Origin: Bolinopsis microptera
Taxonomy: Eukaryota; Ctenophora; Tentaculata; Lobata; Bolinopsidae
DNA length: 64,000 nucleotides
Reading direction: 5' to 3'
Assembly (NCBI RefSeq): GCF_026151205.1
Contig: NC_087080.1
Span: 1,668,879 to 1,732,878, forward strand
The number at the start of each line of letters is the position of its first letter. Position 1 is the first letter of the stretch. Below are positions 35,641 to 46,812 of the stretch, in pieces. The position numbers and the translations under genes were made by a program. The notes beneath the pieces were generated by a model that saw only the letters and a list, made by a program, of their open reading frames with translations, made no database searches and was not told the DNA's origin.

Positions 35641-35974
35641 ATTTTCTTTGACACGTATTATTTTTAATCTGCGGCTGGATAAAAGACTTATAACGTTACG
35701 GTCACGTGGAATACCACGTGTTAGTGAGATATTATCTTTAGAACGTGGTGAACTAATACATCCCTTAATTTACAGAAACACTCACGTTAATAACAGTATA
35801 TTAAATTATTTAAGTATTTAATGTTGCTTTGTTTGTTGAGCATTACTATTGATTAAACTTAAAATTGTCGCCATTTCTGATTTCATGATCTTTTGTTGTT
35901 TTATTTTCTCAAATCTCATATATATTCGATAAATTGTGAATATCAATTATTTCCGTTTTTAAGTTAGAAGAACA

Positions 35975-36020
35975 GCTAGGTAACGTACAGCTAGGTAACG
36001 TACAGCTAAGTAACGTATAT
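35975..36020. repeat. Three short GTAACGTACAGCTA repeats
   Basis: Three ~16-bp copies of ACAGCTAGGTAACGT in tandem, followed by a G8 run. They share TAACGT with the motif cluster just upstream. Confidence 0.6.
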
Positions 36021-36577
36021 GTGGGGGGGGAACACATTGCTTTTAAATTTAATGAGGGTGACCTCACAAAGTCACAACTTCACAAGTTTGTGTCAATTGA
36101 AATTTGTAAGTGCTGATATTCATATCCTTTATAATTTACATTGTCATAGTGACATGACACATTGTATTTTATTCTATTTATTGATCCTGACATGTCTCAA
36201 ATTTATTCGATTTCTGTTAAAAGCCTCGATTAATGTAATACGGTTATTCATTCAAGATACACAGTCTGTAAAAATTAAAACATGTCTTTTTTAAAGATTT
36301 GAGAGTAAAATAACAAAATTATCTTACATTTATAATTTATTAAAAGTTGTAATGTAACGATGATAATTACAATACCCCGAAATAAAAAACTTGCTAGTTC
36401 ATAAAAAATATCAATCCCAATGCAAGATAATATGATGAGATAAGATAAGATACTAAGATAATCGAAATTTAAAATAACCTGGTACAAAAAGTGATCATGT
36501 TCACTTCCTATGTAAATTAACTAGTAAATTCCTATGTAAATTAACTAGTAAATTGATTGATAAATTAACCAATTAAA

Positions 36578-37240
36578 TTAGTGAATAGCAACGAAGACAG
36601 CTACGACCATCATCACCACTGCACTGCTGAACACTCCTCCTGCACTACTACCCTCTGCAATCTCATACTCGCTCATATCAGCCCCCTCCGCGATCTGTCC
36701 CACGTTCAAAACATACTCCGGAGTCCTCCCAAAGTTACCACGAGGAAAGTACTGGCAGACTACGTAGTGGGAGTTGTAGTCGTTCTCAAACTCCGCGTAT
36801 CCACAGTTCATCTGCTTGCTTTCCTTCCATACCAGCTGGGTGAAGTGACCTGTTACCCCTCCTTTAGCCTTGCTCTCCGCAAAGTTCCAGTCCTTGATTT
36901 CACTGTACCAAGATTTAGATGCCAGGATGTAAGCTTGTTCCTGCCCCACCCTGTCCCCGGATGAGCCCTTGTAAGCCAGGTTCTCTCCGTACTCTCCGGA
37001 ACTGTGGTGCATGTTCTTCTCCTCCGCCATGCTGTCAGCCCAGGCTTGGGAGATGAAGGTTACATCCTCCCCACTCTCAGCGTAACACAGATCCTCTGTT
37101 CCCTCGTGGTTAGCGCGCAGTGCGTTGTGCGCGTCTAGAATTGTCTGCTCGAGCGCAGTCAGCTCCCCTTCTTTACAGATACTTTCTACTGTACACACCA
37201 GGGCACCAAGGAACAGGAACACTTTCATTGCTGTGTTCAT
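36578..37240 (-). CDS. CAP-superfamily secreted, probably GPI-anchored protein
   Basis: A 220-aa intronless frame. N-terminal signal peptide (MKVFLFLGALVCTVES from the second Met), then a complete CAP/SCP domain at ~30-170: LDAHNALR at the start, NMHHSSGEYGENLA with the conserved His/Glu, the CAP1 signature GHFTQLVWKESKQMNCGYA, and the CAP2 signature YVVCQYFPRGNF. The tail SSAGGVFSSAVVMMVVAVFVAIH has a small-residue site followed by a hydrophobic end, as in GPI-anchor signals. CAP proteins bind sterols or lipids or act extracellularly in defence, reproduction and secretions; the specific role here is unknown. Within the family, the short domain without a Cys-rich hinge is closest to the GAPR-1-like/SCP core. 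Confidence 0.88.
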   Translation of the reverse strand: MNTAMKVFLFLGALVCTVESICKEGELTALEQTILDAHNALRANHEGTEDLCYAESGEDVTFISQAWADSMAEEKNMHHSSGEYGENLAYKGSSGDRVGQEQAYILASKSWYSEIKDWNFAESKAKGGVTGHFTQLVWKESKQMNCGYAEFENDYNSHYVVCQYFPRGNFGRTPEYVLNVGQIAEGADMSEYEIAEGSSAGGVFSSAVVMMVVAVFVAIH

Positions 37241-37244
37241 TGCT

Positions 37245-40200
37245 GAGATTGTGAGTTAATTAATTAGTTAATTAATTAGTTAATTAATAAAATTTCAAAT
37301 GTCATCCCAGATAAACTTCAACAGTAACATTTAGCAATCTACTCGTAAATATGGAGAGTTTGAAGTATGAGCAACAAAATATGGACTACCTAAACAAATA
37401 ATGATCGGAACACTAAAGGTAGGGTAACAACTTGTTCCTAGGAATTCCTAATAAAATCCACCCTGCAAAGATATGATAATTTGATCTTATCTGTAGCACA
37501 CAATCAGAATGCTAGGGTCTCTTTTATATTTGATTGAAAAATCCAATCACTACAGCAACGATATATACAGGAATGAACCATTCGGATATCATCACTTAAG
37601 GAATTAAGGTTAGGACTTAGGAAGTTAAACGTGAATATTTCCAGGAAATATTAGGTCATAATCATATATCCCTCACGTGTAAAATATAAAAGAAGAGAGA
37701 TCAAAGAACCGCAGTACAGCAGCTCGTCTTACAATTAATGACTAATGATTGATTTATTATAGATAACAGTTAATGCGTTGCAGTTTTAAAATATCAGGAA
37801 GTTGTATTACAGAAAAGGCACTGATAAAGTGCAAGTGATGAAAGAAATAAAACGCTAAATAAGGTAATTCAATTGGTTAAATTTAAGGACAAAATCTGAA
37901 ATTTCATTCATATTAGCGACAAGAGAAACGCCATTGTTGGACGTGAGGAGAGTGAGGACTCCTCAAACTCCTCAAAAATTCAGCATTGTTCATTCAAATG
38001 TAAGAGAGCGAACAATTTAACACTACTAGGCACTAGCCGATATATCAATGTGATTTATTGAAACATTGTCGTCTTTAGCCCAATTAATGACAGGATTTTT
38101 AATTATTTAAAACTATCTAGTTTTAATAACAAGAGCTAGAAATGAGAAATCATGAAAGATAAATAATGCAAAAGAATTGGTACTCTGAACTCGTCCCATG
38201 TACAATTTACAACTTCAAAAACATTATCAAGAAATGCTTACTAGCGCTGAGGGGGTTGATCTTTAATAGGGGAGCAGTGAATCGTCTAAAGTTCTTAATT
38301 GGCAGTTTTTGGTATTTCAGGAATTTTTCGAACCATTGTTGGTCCGGCGTACGTTTTGAGCACATATATTTGTGTAAGACTGCTGTCCCTCAATTCCTCA
38401 AGTCTCCTCTGATCTGCAACTATTCTACAAGAGCAAGTAGAAACAATAGCGGTTGCCACTAATTCTAAAGAATGTGATAATGTCCACTAATGGTCCACAC
38501 AGTTTCTACTGAGCTTCTCAAACAGAGGGGGACAACATTTACATGTTACATTTTGAAGCTTTGTCCATTAGTGCTGAGGAGGTAAGTGCTGATGAGGTTC
38601 TGCTGAAATACTGCTGAACTACTGTAAGTGCTCTAGAGAATTCCTCGGAACTCTAAAGGAGACAGACTAGTTCCTAATGGTCGGTAACCGCAAAAAAAAC
38701 TTGACTAAGATAAATCACATGGTATGTGTTGCTCGCAAAACAGACCTTTTTAAAGAGGTGCCTGGTGCTCAGTACTTGACTTTCTGTATCTATATTTCTA
38801 GATTGATTAGAACACAACCAATCCTGGTATTGTATTTCGTCTCACTGTCAGTATTTGGGTCAATTTTGCGATTTATTGCTATATCCTATACCACCCCCTG
38901 CACGTGGGAACCCGGAACACGTTATAGTGATATGCTCAATGAGATGGTAAAAGAATGGTTAAATCATGAAAAGAAAACACATGAGATCAGCTAAAAAATA
39001 GTTATAAAGAATGCTAAAAAGCTAAGATGTTACTGTACTGGGAACTATACTAATACGAACTGAAATTAGAAGTGACCATGATACCGGGTTGGTATCACGA
39101 ACCACGTACTGGTATGAACCACGTACTGGTGATATGGGTTGTTATCTCATCTTCATATCAATTTACCGTACAAATGCAACTGTGACGACTGCTACGTGGC
39201 AAACTGACATCAACCCATCCGGAATCCGCATTGATTGGATCGAATATAACTTGCAACAGTGTTGATGGCATAGACTAAGGATTTTATCGTTGATGTTATC
39301 AACAAGACAGAAGGGGGTCACCGTTGATGAAGCAGCATTGACGAAGATCATTTCTCGATATAAAAAAAAGTAGTAACTCTTAAGTTTGTACGTGGAAAGG
39401 CAAAGAAGGCATAGACCGCCCCTATATCAAATGTGTCCTTTAACCTGATCCCTGAGGAGAAGAGCTACGAGGGATAGATGAGATCATGATTTATGATTGT
39501 GCTCTACCAGTTGATTTTATTTATTGTACATATTATATATATTGTTTGAATGACCTTTTCCTGAAAAATTTCCCAAGTATTAACAAAAACATTTCGTGTG
39601 GAGGCAATGTTTGAGGATACAGGAATGTTACCGATTATATGAGAAATGCAATAATCTACACTATTATAGCTCTTGGTATCTCTTACACCACATTGTATTG
39701 CTGCCACTAAGCGCTATTTCCACATTGGAACTTATGACGGTGGTTACAGCCGTATGTGGCATAAACTAGGGCAACTTATTGTACCTGGCATATAGAGCTA
39801 TATATATAGCTATTATATATACTAAGGATAAAACTTAATACAGTAAAACCTCGGGGGAGTATCTTGTAAAATGTAAAATCTCTTGTGAACTTGTTAAAAA
39901 AGAAAGATTTTAGTTAAAGAATCCTGCTAGTATAGTAAAACTAATAGTAAAACTAATTTATAATGCACAAAATATCTTATTTATATTTATAAACAGAACC
40001 AGCGCAAAATTATAACTAATTCAAATCGCTACACAACACCCTTGTGATATTGAAATATAGAATTAAGCAGCTTTTTCTCAAACAGTACATCTAAGAATGA
40101 GGGCTGTGTTCTTCCTATCCGGATTTTACATGTGTACTTCCTATCCGGATATATTACATATTGTGTACTTCCTATATATTTAACATTATTGTGTATAGCA

Positions 40201-40500
40201 CAAATTATTGGGGTTAACTACGGTACAGAAAAGCCGCATACGGTATATTATGTGGTACGTGGTAATGAAACTGCTCGTATTAGGGGTATATTAGTTGATA
40301 AAAGTTGTGGGAAGTGAAGTCACTGTTTAGTGTTTAAACAGAATGATCTTCAAATATGTTCCTATGTTTATATTAAGAGCCTTGATAAGTAATATTATGA
40401 ACAATAAACAATAAACATAAATCACAGTTATCAGATCACTGTTAGTTATTGTTAAATAATGGCGGATACGTTATATTTGAAACCTTAAAACCCCCACCCC
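37245..40500. other. No supported gene
   Basis: AT-rich. TTAATTAATTAG microsatellite at 37255-37290. A 105-aa frame at 38677-38994 with one hydrophobic segment (PILVLYFVSLSVFGSILRF) has no recognised domain or splice context and remains doubtful. CACGTACTGGT is duplicated at 39101-39130. A lone CAGTAAAACCTC end at 39841 is a probable MITE fragment. Confidence 0.4.
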
Positions 40501-40510
40501 AACTAGGAAG

Positions 40511-42048
40511 ATGTTAGCTAAGCTAGTAGATGGTTACTACTTGTACTGCAGTGATCTGCGAACTGATCTGTTAGCAACTAATGGGGTATCTGCGTGGTCT
40601 TGTTCCAATAGAGTTCCTAGTGAGGTGTTGGAGTGGTTCCGGTTAGGCAGACCTTTCTCTGGTTAGTGGCGGCTTATAAGATTACCTTTTTTAAGGTTAT
40701 TTTTCTATGACAATTATGTCTGTAAGCTAAGGTTCCATAATAATATAATTGAATGTAAAAGTAATCATCTGCTGCTTCAAGGTTCAACTCATATGGAAAA
40801 TGTTTACTTAAAGGGTTGAACCTTGTATCAGTTCACAAGATTGTGGTGGCGTTATTGAATTCTTAGATTTATCAGTACTGATTAAATGTAAATACTTGTT
40901 ATAATTCAGGTTATCAGATTGAAGAGATAGACTCTACGCTGTCATTAAAGATAAAGAATTTACCTGAAATTATCTTGAAATCAGCTGAGCCTGTCAAAGT
41001 TATCCCTACTATTCTTACTGAGCTTTCGTTGAGAGAAAACAAGAGAGAACTTAACGCCAAACAGGAAGCAGCTCGAATAGCAAAAGAAGCCAAACGCAAG
41101 GAAATATTTCGTACCGCAACCCTTAAAAACGTAGCTCTAAAAGTAGCCTATTTGGGTTGGAAATACGATGGTTTAGCTCGTCAGATAAACACGAATGATA
41201 CAATAGAAGAGATATTACTGCGGGCATGTGAGAAGTGTGCCCTTATCTACACTGCCAGAGACTACAAGATAACACGATGTGGTCGCACAGACAAAGGGGT
41301 CTCCGCTTTCACACAGGTCATCTCACTTTACCTCAGATCTAAAACTGCGGAGGGTGAAACAGATCCGGAGAAGGACTACGATTACGTGACCCTGATAAAT
41401 AATGTTCTGCCTCCTAAAGTTAAACTGGTTGCGTGGGCGTATGTCGGGCTGGAGTTTGATGCGAGGTTTCAAGTGCTGTATCGCTCCTACAAGTACTACT
41501 TTCCTAAGTGTGATCTGGATATCGAGCTGATGAGGGGCTCTTTGGAACGGTTTGTGGGGACTCATAATTTCAGGGGCTTCTGTAAAGCCGATAGAACTTT
41601 AGAAAGTCAGAACTTTGAGCGGACGATTACTTATCTTGCTATTGATTTGGTAACTGAAGACCGTGATGATGATAAATTATCTATCTACTGTATAACCATA
41701 TTAGGGCATGCCTTTCTTTGGCACCAAATCCGTAACATGGTGAGCCTTCTATTTAGGATTGGCCTGCAGTTGGAGTCCCCAAAAGTCATCTCAAGTATGC
41801 TTGAAACTGGTGTTAAGTACAACTACGGAATGGCGTCTCAAATACCTCTGGTTTTGTTTGACTGTGAGTTTGAAAATATAGATTGGAACGAGGGCAGGAT
41901 AGATTTAAGTCAGACTTGGTTTGAATCTGTGGTGAAGACAACACTTATCAAGCAGCTTATGTCAACAGAACTGTTATCTGTAAAGAATATCGGGGTACTT
42001 TGTGACACTAAACAACAGTCTATCATGAGCCGACCTTTTATAACATAA
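40511..42048 (+). CDS. PUS3: tRNA pseudouridine(38/39) synthase
   Basis: Two exons, 40511-40661 and 40910-42048, join in phase 1 across a 248-bp GT-AG intron to give 429 aa. The TruA-type catalytic domain is complete: YLGWKYDGLARQ near the start, then RCGRTDKGVSAFTQVISL with the catalytic Asp in RTDKG, the NNVLPP loop, LEFDARF and the Lys/Arg-rich YRSYKYYF, FVGTHNFRGFCKAD and HAFLWHQIRNMVSLLF. The Pus3 enzyme modifies U38/U39 in the tRNA anticodon stem. The N-terminal extension rich in charged residues (KRELNAKQEAARIAKEAKRK) is usual in this subfamily. Exon 1 codes an unfamiliar 50-residue N-terminus (LATNGVSAWSCSNRVPSEVL). Phase and borders support it, but it could belong to a different transcript. 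Confidence 0.92.
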
Positions 42049-42054
42049 CATTAA

Positions 42055-43640
42055 TTATTTAGATACTGTACTTAAATTATTTTTAAAGGTTTTAAATACA
42101 TTTATTGGACAGTTTCGGTTCACCAGACAGATACTTCTTTATTCAAATGACACTGAAAAACATGATAAAAACAGCTCAAATGATATGGTAAACATCACTG
42201 AACACACAAAAATAACACTATTATAAAGTACGCTTGTAACGTTATCCGGAGGACGAAGAGCACGGTGGACACAAGGGGTGGAGCACACGAGTCACGAGGG
42301 CGGTACTTTCCCAAAAGAGCAGACACGTGGGCTGATCACGTGTTCTACACGTGGGCTGATCACGTGTTCTATACCCCTATAAACAATACATAAGATATCA
42401 ACATATCTCCCTGTTAGAATGTAGAATCAGGAAGAAACAATGAAATTTTGAAGAGAGCTAATAAGAACTTGAGACTTGTGGCACCAAGATATTCAGGTAA
42501 TAGAGAGGTTTGACTAATTGAATGTACATTGTTTCTCTAAACTCCATACAAGTTTCATTCTCATGAGGCTTGTTGCGGTCAGTTTCTATGATAAAACACA
42601 ACAAAACAATCAAATTACTGATAAGTTTAAATCTAATGTAAAAAGTAAGTCAACACATTAAGTTTACTGTCGTGTTCGCAAACTGTTTAAAAACTGGTCA
42701 AACTGCAAACTGAAAGTTACACAAGTGAAATGTGTAGAACAGCACCTATCCTGTCATCCTCACGAAGACCTTGAAAAATATTTGTGGACAGAAAACACTC
42801 AACACCCGAAATTATCTGATCACGAAGACTATTAAAGTGTAGGTCAATATTCCGGGTATTACATTTTAGTGCATATTCTCAAATAATATACAATAATATA
42901 GTGTGTACTGCTTATCCACTTTCATATTGTATAGCAGCCACTTGAATATATTTCAAATTCGGAGGGACTTGCCACTGGATTCTCTCTAGCTGCCTGCAGG
43001 ATAAATATTAGATATTTATCCACTTATCAAACCTACTCTTTGCTATTTGGAGACGTGGCAAATTAAACCTTTATCTTGACTATAAATTACACTGAGATGT
43101 TATTGTTTATTATTGACTATTTCTGGTGAACTGTTCTGAATCCCTGCATCCTGTTTGACTTAATTTATTTTTTAGGGGAGGTTTAATATTACATAGATTT
43201 TTTAAATGTTGATTTTTATGGATACCTCGTTTTACTCATTCTTGTTGAAAATGTAAATAATTTTGCCTTAATTTCATTTGGACACATTTCACATGTCCTT
43301 ACAGGTCGCTAGGATAAGGTTAAGTTGTAAGTTGTAGGATAAGGTTAAGTCGTACGACTTGCACAGTCCAAGCTACTGACAAGAGCTTAAGCCCCCCGCC
43401 CCCCCCCCCCCCCCCCCCCCCCGGCCCCCTGCGTAATTGTGCATCTTATTATTCATCCAACCCGTACTGATCATAGATAATTCATTAAATTGGGCCAAAT
43501 ACATAAACCATAGACCTTATTCTGTGTAACTCATTAGTTATTCACAAGATCGTTTAAGTGATGACTCAAACGGACCATGGATTATCAAATAATTAAAAAG
43601 TATACACTTTACTTGTTACAAACTTTAACCATTTGTAGAT
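42055..43640. other. No supported gene; G/C tract
   Basis: A direct duplication of ACACGTGGGCTGATCACGTG lies at about 42324-42375. A long C tract with flanking G is at 43388-43427. The NIFK promoter is presumably just before 43647. Confidence 0.45.
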
Positions 43641-43646
43641 ACAGTT

Positions 43647-46048
43647 ATGGGTAAGAGAAAGCTAAGTACACCTAAGAATCCTGATGTAATGTCCCTGGAG
43701 ACTCCGAGCAATGATCAGACACTTGACAAGGTAAATAGTTTTTAATTTCTTATAATGTTTTAAAAGTTCCTCAGCTCAATGACGATCGGAATATTCATTA
43801 AAACTCGATGTCAAAGCTTAAATAGTCTCACGGCTTGATTCTACTCTTAAAAACCGCAGTCGATATATTATCGAATTTTGGTTCGGCATGTGTAATAAGC
43901 ATATTTATTCATTCTGAAGATAGTAATTGATATCATTTTATTTAGTGATTATTATTAAATTATTAGCCTACTTGTCCTACTAATTGCACCCGTAAAATGT
44001 TGTTGAAAGACAAAATATAAACCTATCACTATAATATGGGGTCGTGGACAATTTTTAACCCCCCCCCCCCCCCCCCTCCGTAATCAGTTTTACGCATAGC
44101 TTTTGAGTCAAAATCACACTAGTGTAATCATTTGGAAAACCCCTTCCCCCCTCGGCTGATGTGAACTGGCCCTCGTAATATGTGAACGACCCCTATGTAA
44201 CATATTATTTAAATATATATATATTATAATGTTGAAGAGTGTAATAAATGTTATAAGTTATTTATCTATTAATTAATTCTCCCAGGACTATAAAGGTATG
44301 GGTGTAGTGTACGTAGGACACATTCCAAACCACTTCCAAGAAAAAGAGATGAGACAGTTTTTTGGACAGTTTGGTGACATTCTGAAGCTAAGAATATCTC
44401 GCAGTAAAAAAGTTTGTTGGCTTTGTTTCAAGTTTTCAATTGTGCGCGTGTTTCAATCATCACTAGAGTTGAAATTTTAAATTTTGTATCCTATTTGGTG
44501 ACTTTTTTATTGTCCTAATAATTAACTGCTGGACTAATTCCTTTATTTATTCATTCAATAATCCATCTTAAAACTTTACGTAACAGTATAATACTACTTC
44601 AGACAGCTAATTCTAAAGGATACTCCTTTATCTTGTATGAGAATGAAGAAGTCGCGAAGATTGTGGCGAATACTATGAACGACTACATACTATGTGGCAG
44701 ATTATTAAAATGTGAGTGAATACTAATTCTTACTTACTAATCTTATATTTCATACTAATTCTTACTTACTTATCTTATATTTCATACTAATTCTTACTTA
44801 CTAATCTTATATTTCATACTAATTCTTACTTACTAATCTTATATTTCATACTAATTCTTACTTACTTATCTTATATTTCATACTAATTCTTACTTACTAA
44901 TCTTATAGTTCATACTAACTCGGCTCGGTGTAGACTATAGTTTGAACAAAAGTAATTTAGCATTTGATATCCTTTGATGACGTCCTGTCGGACATGTTGC
45001 AATGGCCCAATGGGGCAGATTATCTTTATTTTTACTAATCTGGAAACTGTCGTACATTTGTTTTGGAGCCCGTTGCGCCAACACGTTTTTAGCGCGCCGC
45101 GCCTTTATGCGCGCATCGCCTTATCACGCGATCACGCGATGACGCGACGACTAATGTAATGTATTGGACCTTAAGATGTGATGAAGTGTGTGTGTTAACT
45201 CTAACAATGTACTGTTAGTGTGTGGCGAACCGCCCCATGTACACGTTGTGCCCCGATTTCACTACAGATTAAACCAGCTAGCCTTCCTCCTGGATATTGA
45301 TAATGTATGATTCATGAGTGAGGAGCTCTTGGTTTTTAAAGGAAAAGCTAGGAAGTCGATATATCACTTACACGATAAATGCTTACACTTCAATACCTAC
45401 ACCCACTTAGTTTTAAACAGATGATTCTGTGCGGTTCAGGTGGTGGCTTTCACATTTAGCTAGATAAAATCGTACACTCCAAATGCCATTAAGCTAATTG
45501 GTGGCTATAATTCGCAATCCAGAAGATCCTGGAAATCCGATATCAGTTCATGTTACTTGATTCGGTACCGTACTACATAAGTTTAACAAGATTGCAGCCT
45601 CAAAATGTATAGGAAAACTGCACTTAACAGGAGAACATTGGGATTATTATTCTCAGCTTGATCATTCCTTCAGGTCAGTACATACCAATGAGCAGAGTCC
45701 ACAAGGACACATTTAAAGGTGCCAGCCGACCCTTCAAGAAAATAGACTGGCAAGGCAGAGCTAAGGTTGAGCGCAACAGGGTGAGTCTTGTGATGAAATA
45801 CCTATTCCAAAAGTTGTTTGCTTAATTCTGTTCTCTGATTACACTTTAAATGAGTTGACCCTAAGATGAATTCCGAAACTTTATCTTTCAAAGCTTTTTG
45901 ATTAACTCTTTAAGTTTGACAAACTGATATTCTGTAGGTGAAGACAACAGAAGAACATCAGAAGAGTGTTAAGCGACTTCTTAAGAAAGAAACAGAAAGG
46001 AGGAGGAAGATCGCTGCACTTGGAATTGATTACGATTTCGCTGGATAC
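43647..46048 (+). CDS. NIFK: Nucleolar RNA-binding protein NIFK (MKI67IP)
   Basis: Five exons with matching phases: 43647-43730, 44286-44411, 44603-44711, 45674-45780 and 45938-46048. An RRM spans exons 2-4: [20 protein letters not shown] (RNP2 region), [15 protein letters not shown] and [10 protein letters not shown] (RNP1 region), then [20 protein letters not shown]. After it comes [15 protein letters not shown] and a basic helical stretch ([28 protein letters not shown]), which is the conserved NIFK C-terminal extension (GIDYDF). In vertebrates the protein binds the Ki-67 FHA domain and pre-rRNA in 60S assembly. Exon 2 ends at a weak donor, GTTTGT. A last exon after 46048 must exist within the following ~750 bp but I could not place it. 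Confidence 0.9.
44035..44205. repeat. C-tract repeat in a NIFK intron
   Basis: A ~160-bp copy bounded by GGGGTCGT and ACGACCCC with a C18-type tract at its left. It is homologous, in the opposite orientation, to the right part of the element at 62109-62888 (shared TAATCAGTTTTA..CATAGCT and TGATCATTT-like blocks). Confidence 0.65.
44717..44915. repeat. 32-bp minisatellite in a NIFK intron
   Basis: Six copies of CATACTAATTCTTACTTACTAATCTTATATTT with A/T exchange at one position, directly downstream of the exon 3 donor. Confidence 0.85.
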
Positions 46049-46049
46049 G

Positions 46050-46812
46050 TAAGTATAACCTATATTTGTAATCTGAAAGTAAATATAGTCACTAGATTCG
46101 ACTTATATCAGTGAAATTATGGTATGGTCAGAAGACAAACTTGATAGAAACGAAAATAGAGAACTTTCAGACGTAAGCCTCAAAAATGCCAATTCCTAGC
46201 TGTGCAAAGACATACTGGAGAATTTATCAAAGTTCTCTCTTTGTTCTACAAAACCGGGTATATTTATAATACACCTCAGTTATTTAAAGATGCCATATAA
46301 TTTTGCATATTTTGATCGGGTACATAAATACTATAGCTATTAGCAATTATAGCCTGACAAGTGACAAACGTTAATAAGATAACAGTTAGTGTAAGGAAGG
46401 CGTGTAAACTGTATCTCATTTTCATATTTTATCGAATACATAACACCCCATTTTTCTCAACAATTTATTGAAATACGAAAAATATCAATGTGACAGAGTA
46501 CTGCTATACATTATAATTTTTGATAAACTATACACATAACATCAGCTTCATCTCTGGGTGATAATTAATGGTGATGGAAAAAAGCAAGAATTCATCGTAC
46601 AAAAATACTGCTGAGCGCTTGTCCCTTGGGTCATATGTTTAAGTTGGTACGGTTAAAATCTCAATATCTTCGCCGTTCCATGGGAATACAACTCAATTAG
46701 AAGATAGACCTTTATTTTAAATTATAAACAGTCTTAGTAGACTCACTAAACTAGCAAAGCTAAAACTAAAGATCCTGTGGTATGCCCTCCATTATAAGTT
46801 TGTTCTGCCCGA
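46050..46812. other. Intergenic between convergent NIFK and BTB-like genes
   Basis: AT-rich. Expected to hold the last NIFK exon and both 3' ends; no feature can be fixed. Confidence 0.4.

Larger units (their letters stand above)
30903..35703 (+). repeat. Twelve dispersed AACGTTACGGTC motifs
   Basis: Same-strand copies start at 30906, 31123, 31659, 33723, 33859, 33911, 34474, 34569, 34674, 34965, 35375 and 35692. The core GTAACGTTAC is a palindrome; the downstream side is usually CGGTCA(C). The upstream side often reads ACAAGA or AGATTT before [TG]TAAC, so the conserved unit is about 25 bp. Spacing is irregular at first and becomes part of ~0.3-0.4-kb higher-order units after 34.9 kb. The reading frame differs among copies, so the conservation is not of a peptide. 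Confidence 0.8.

Noticed and set aside
34961-35821. Repetitive frames (IISCKIKSKCAQRNG and TITLCTYTFNFTTYY types)
   Set aside because: The 48-bp unit is divisible by 3, so it stays open on both strands; no start context or homologue.
38677-38994. 105-aa frame with a hydrophobic segment
   Set aside because: No domain, no splice signals, AT-rich context; chance frame is likelier.
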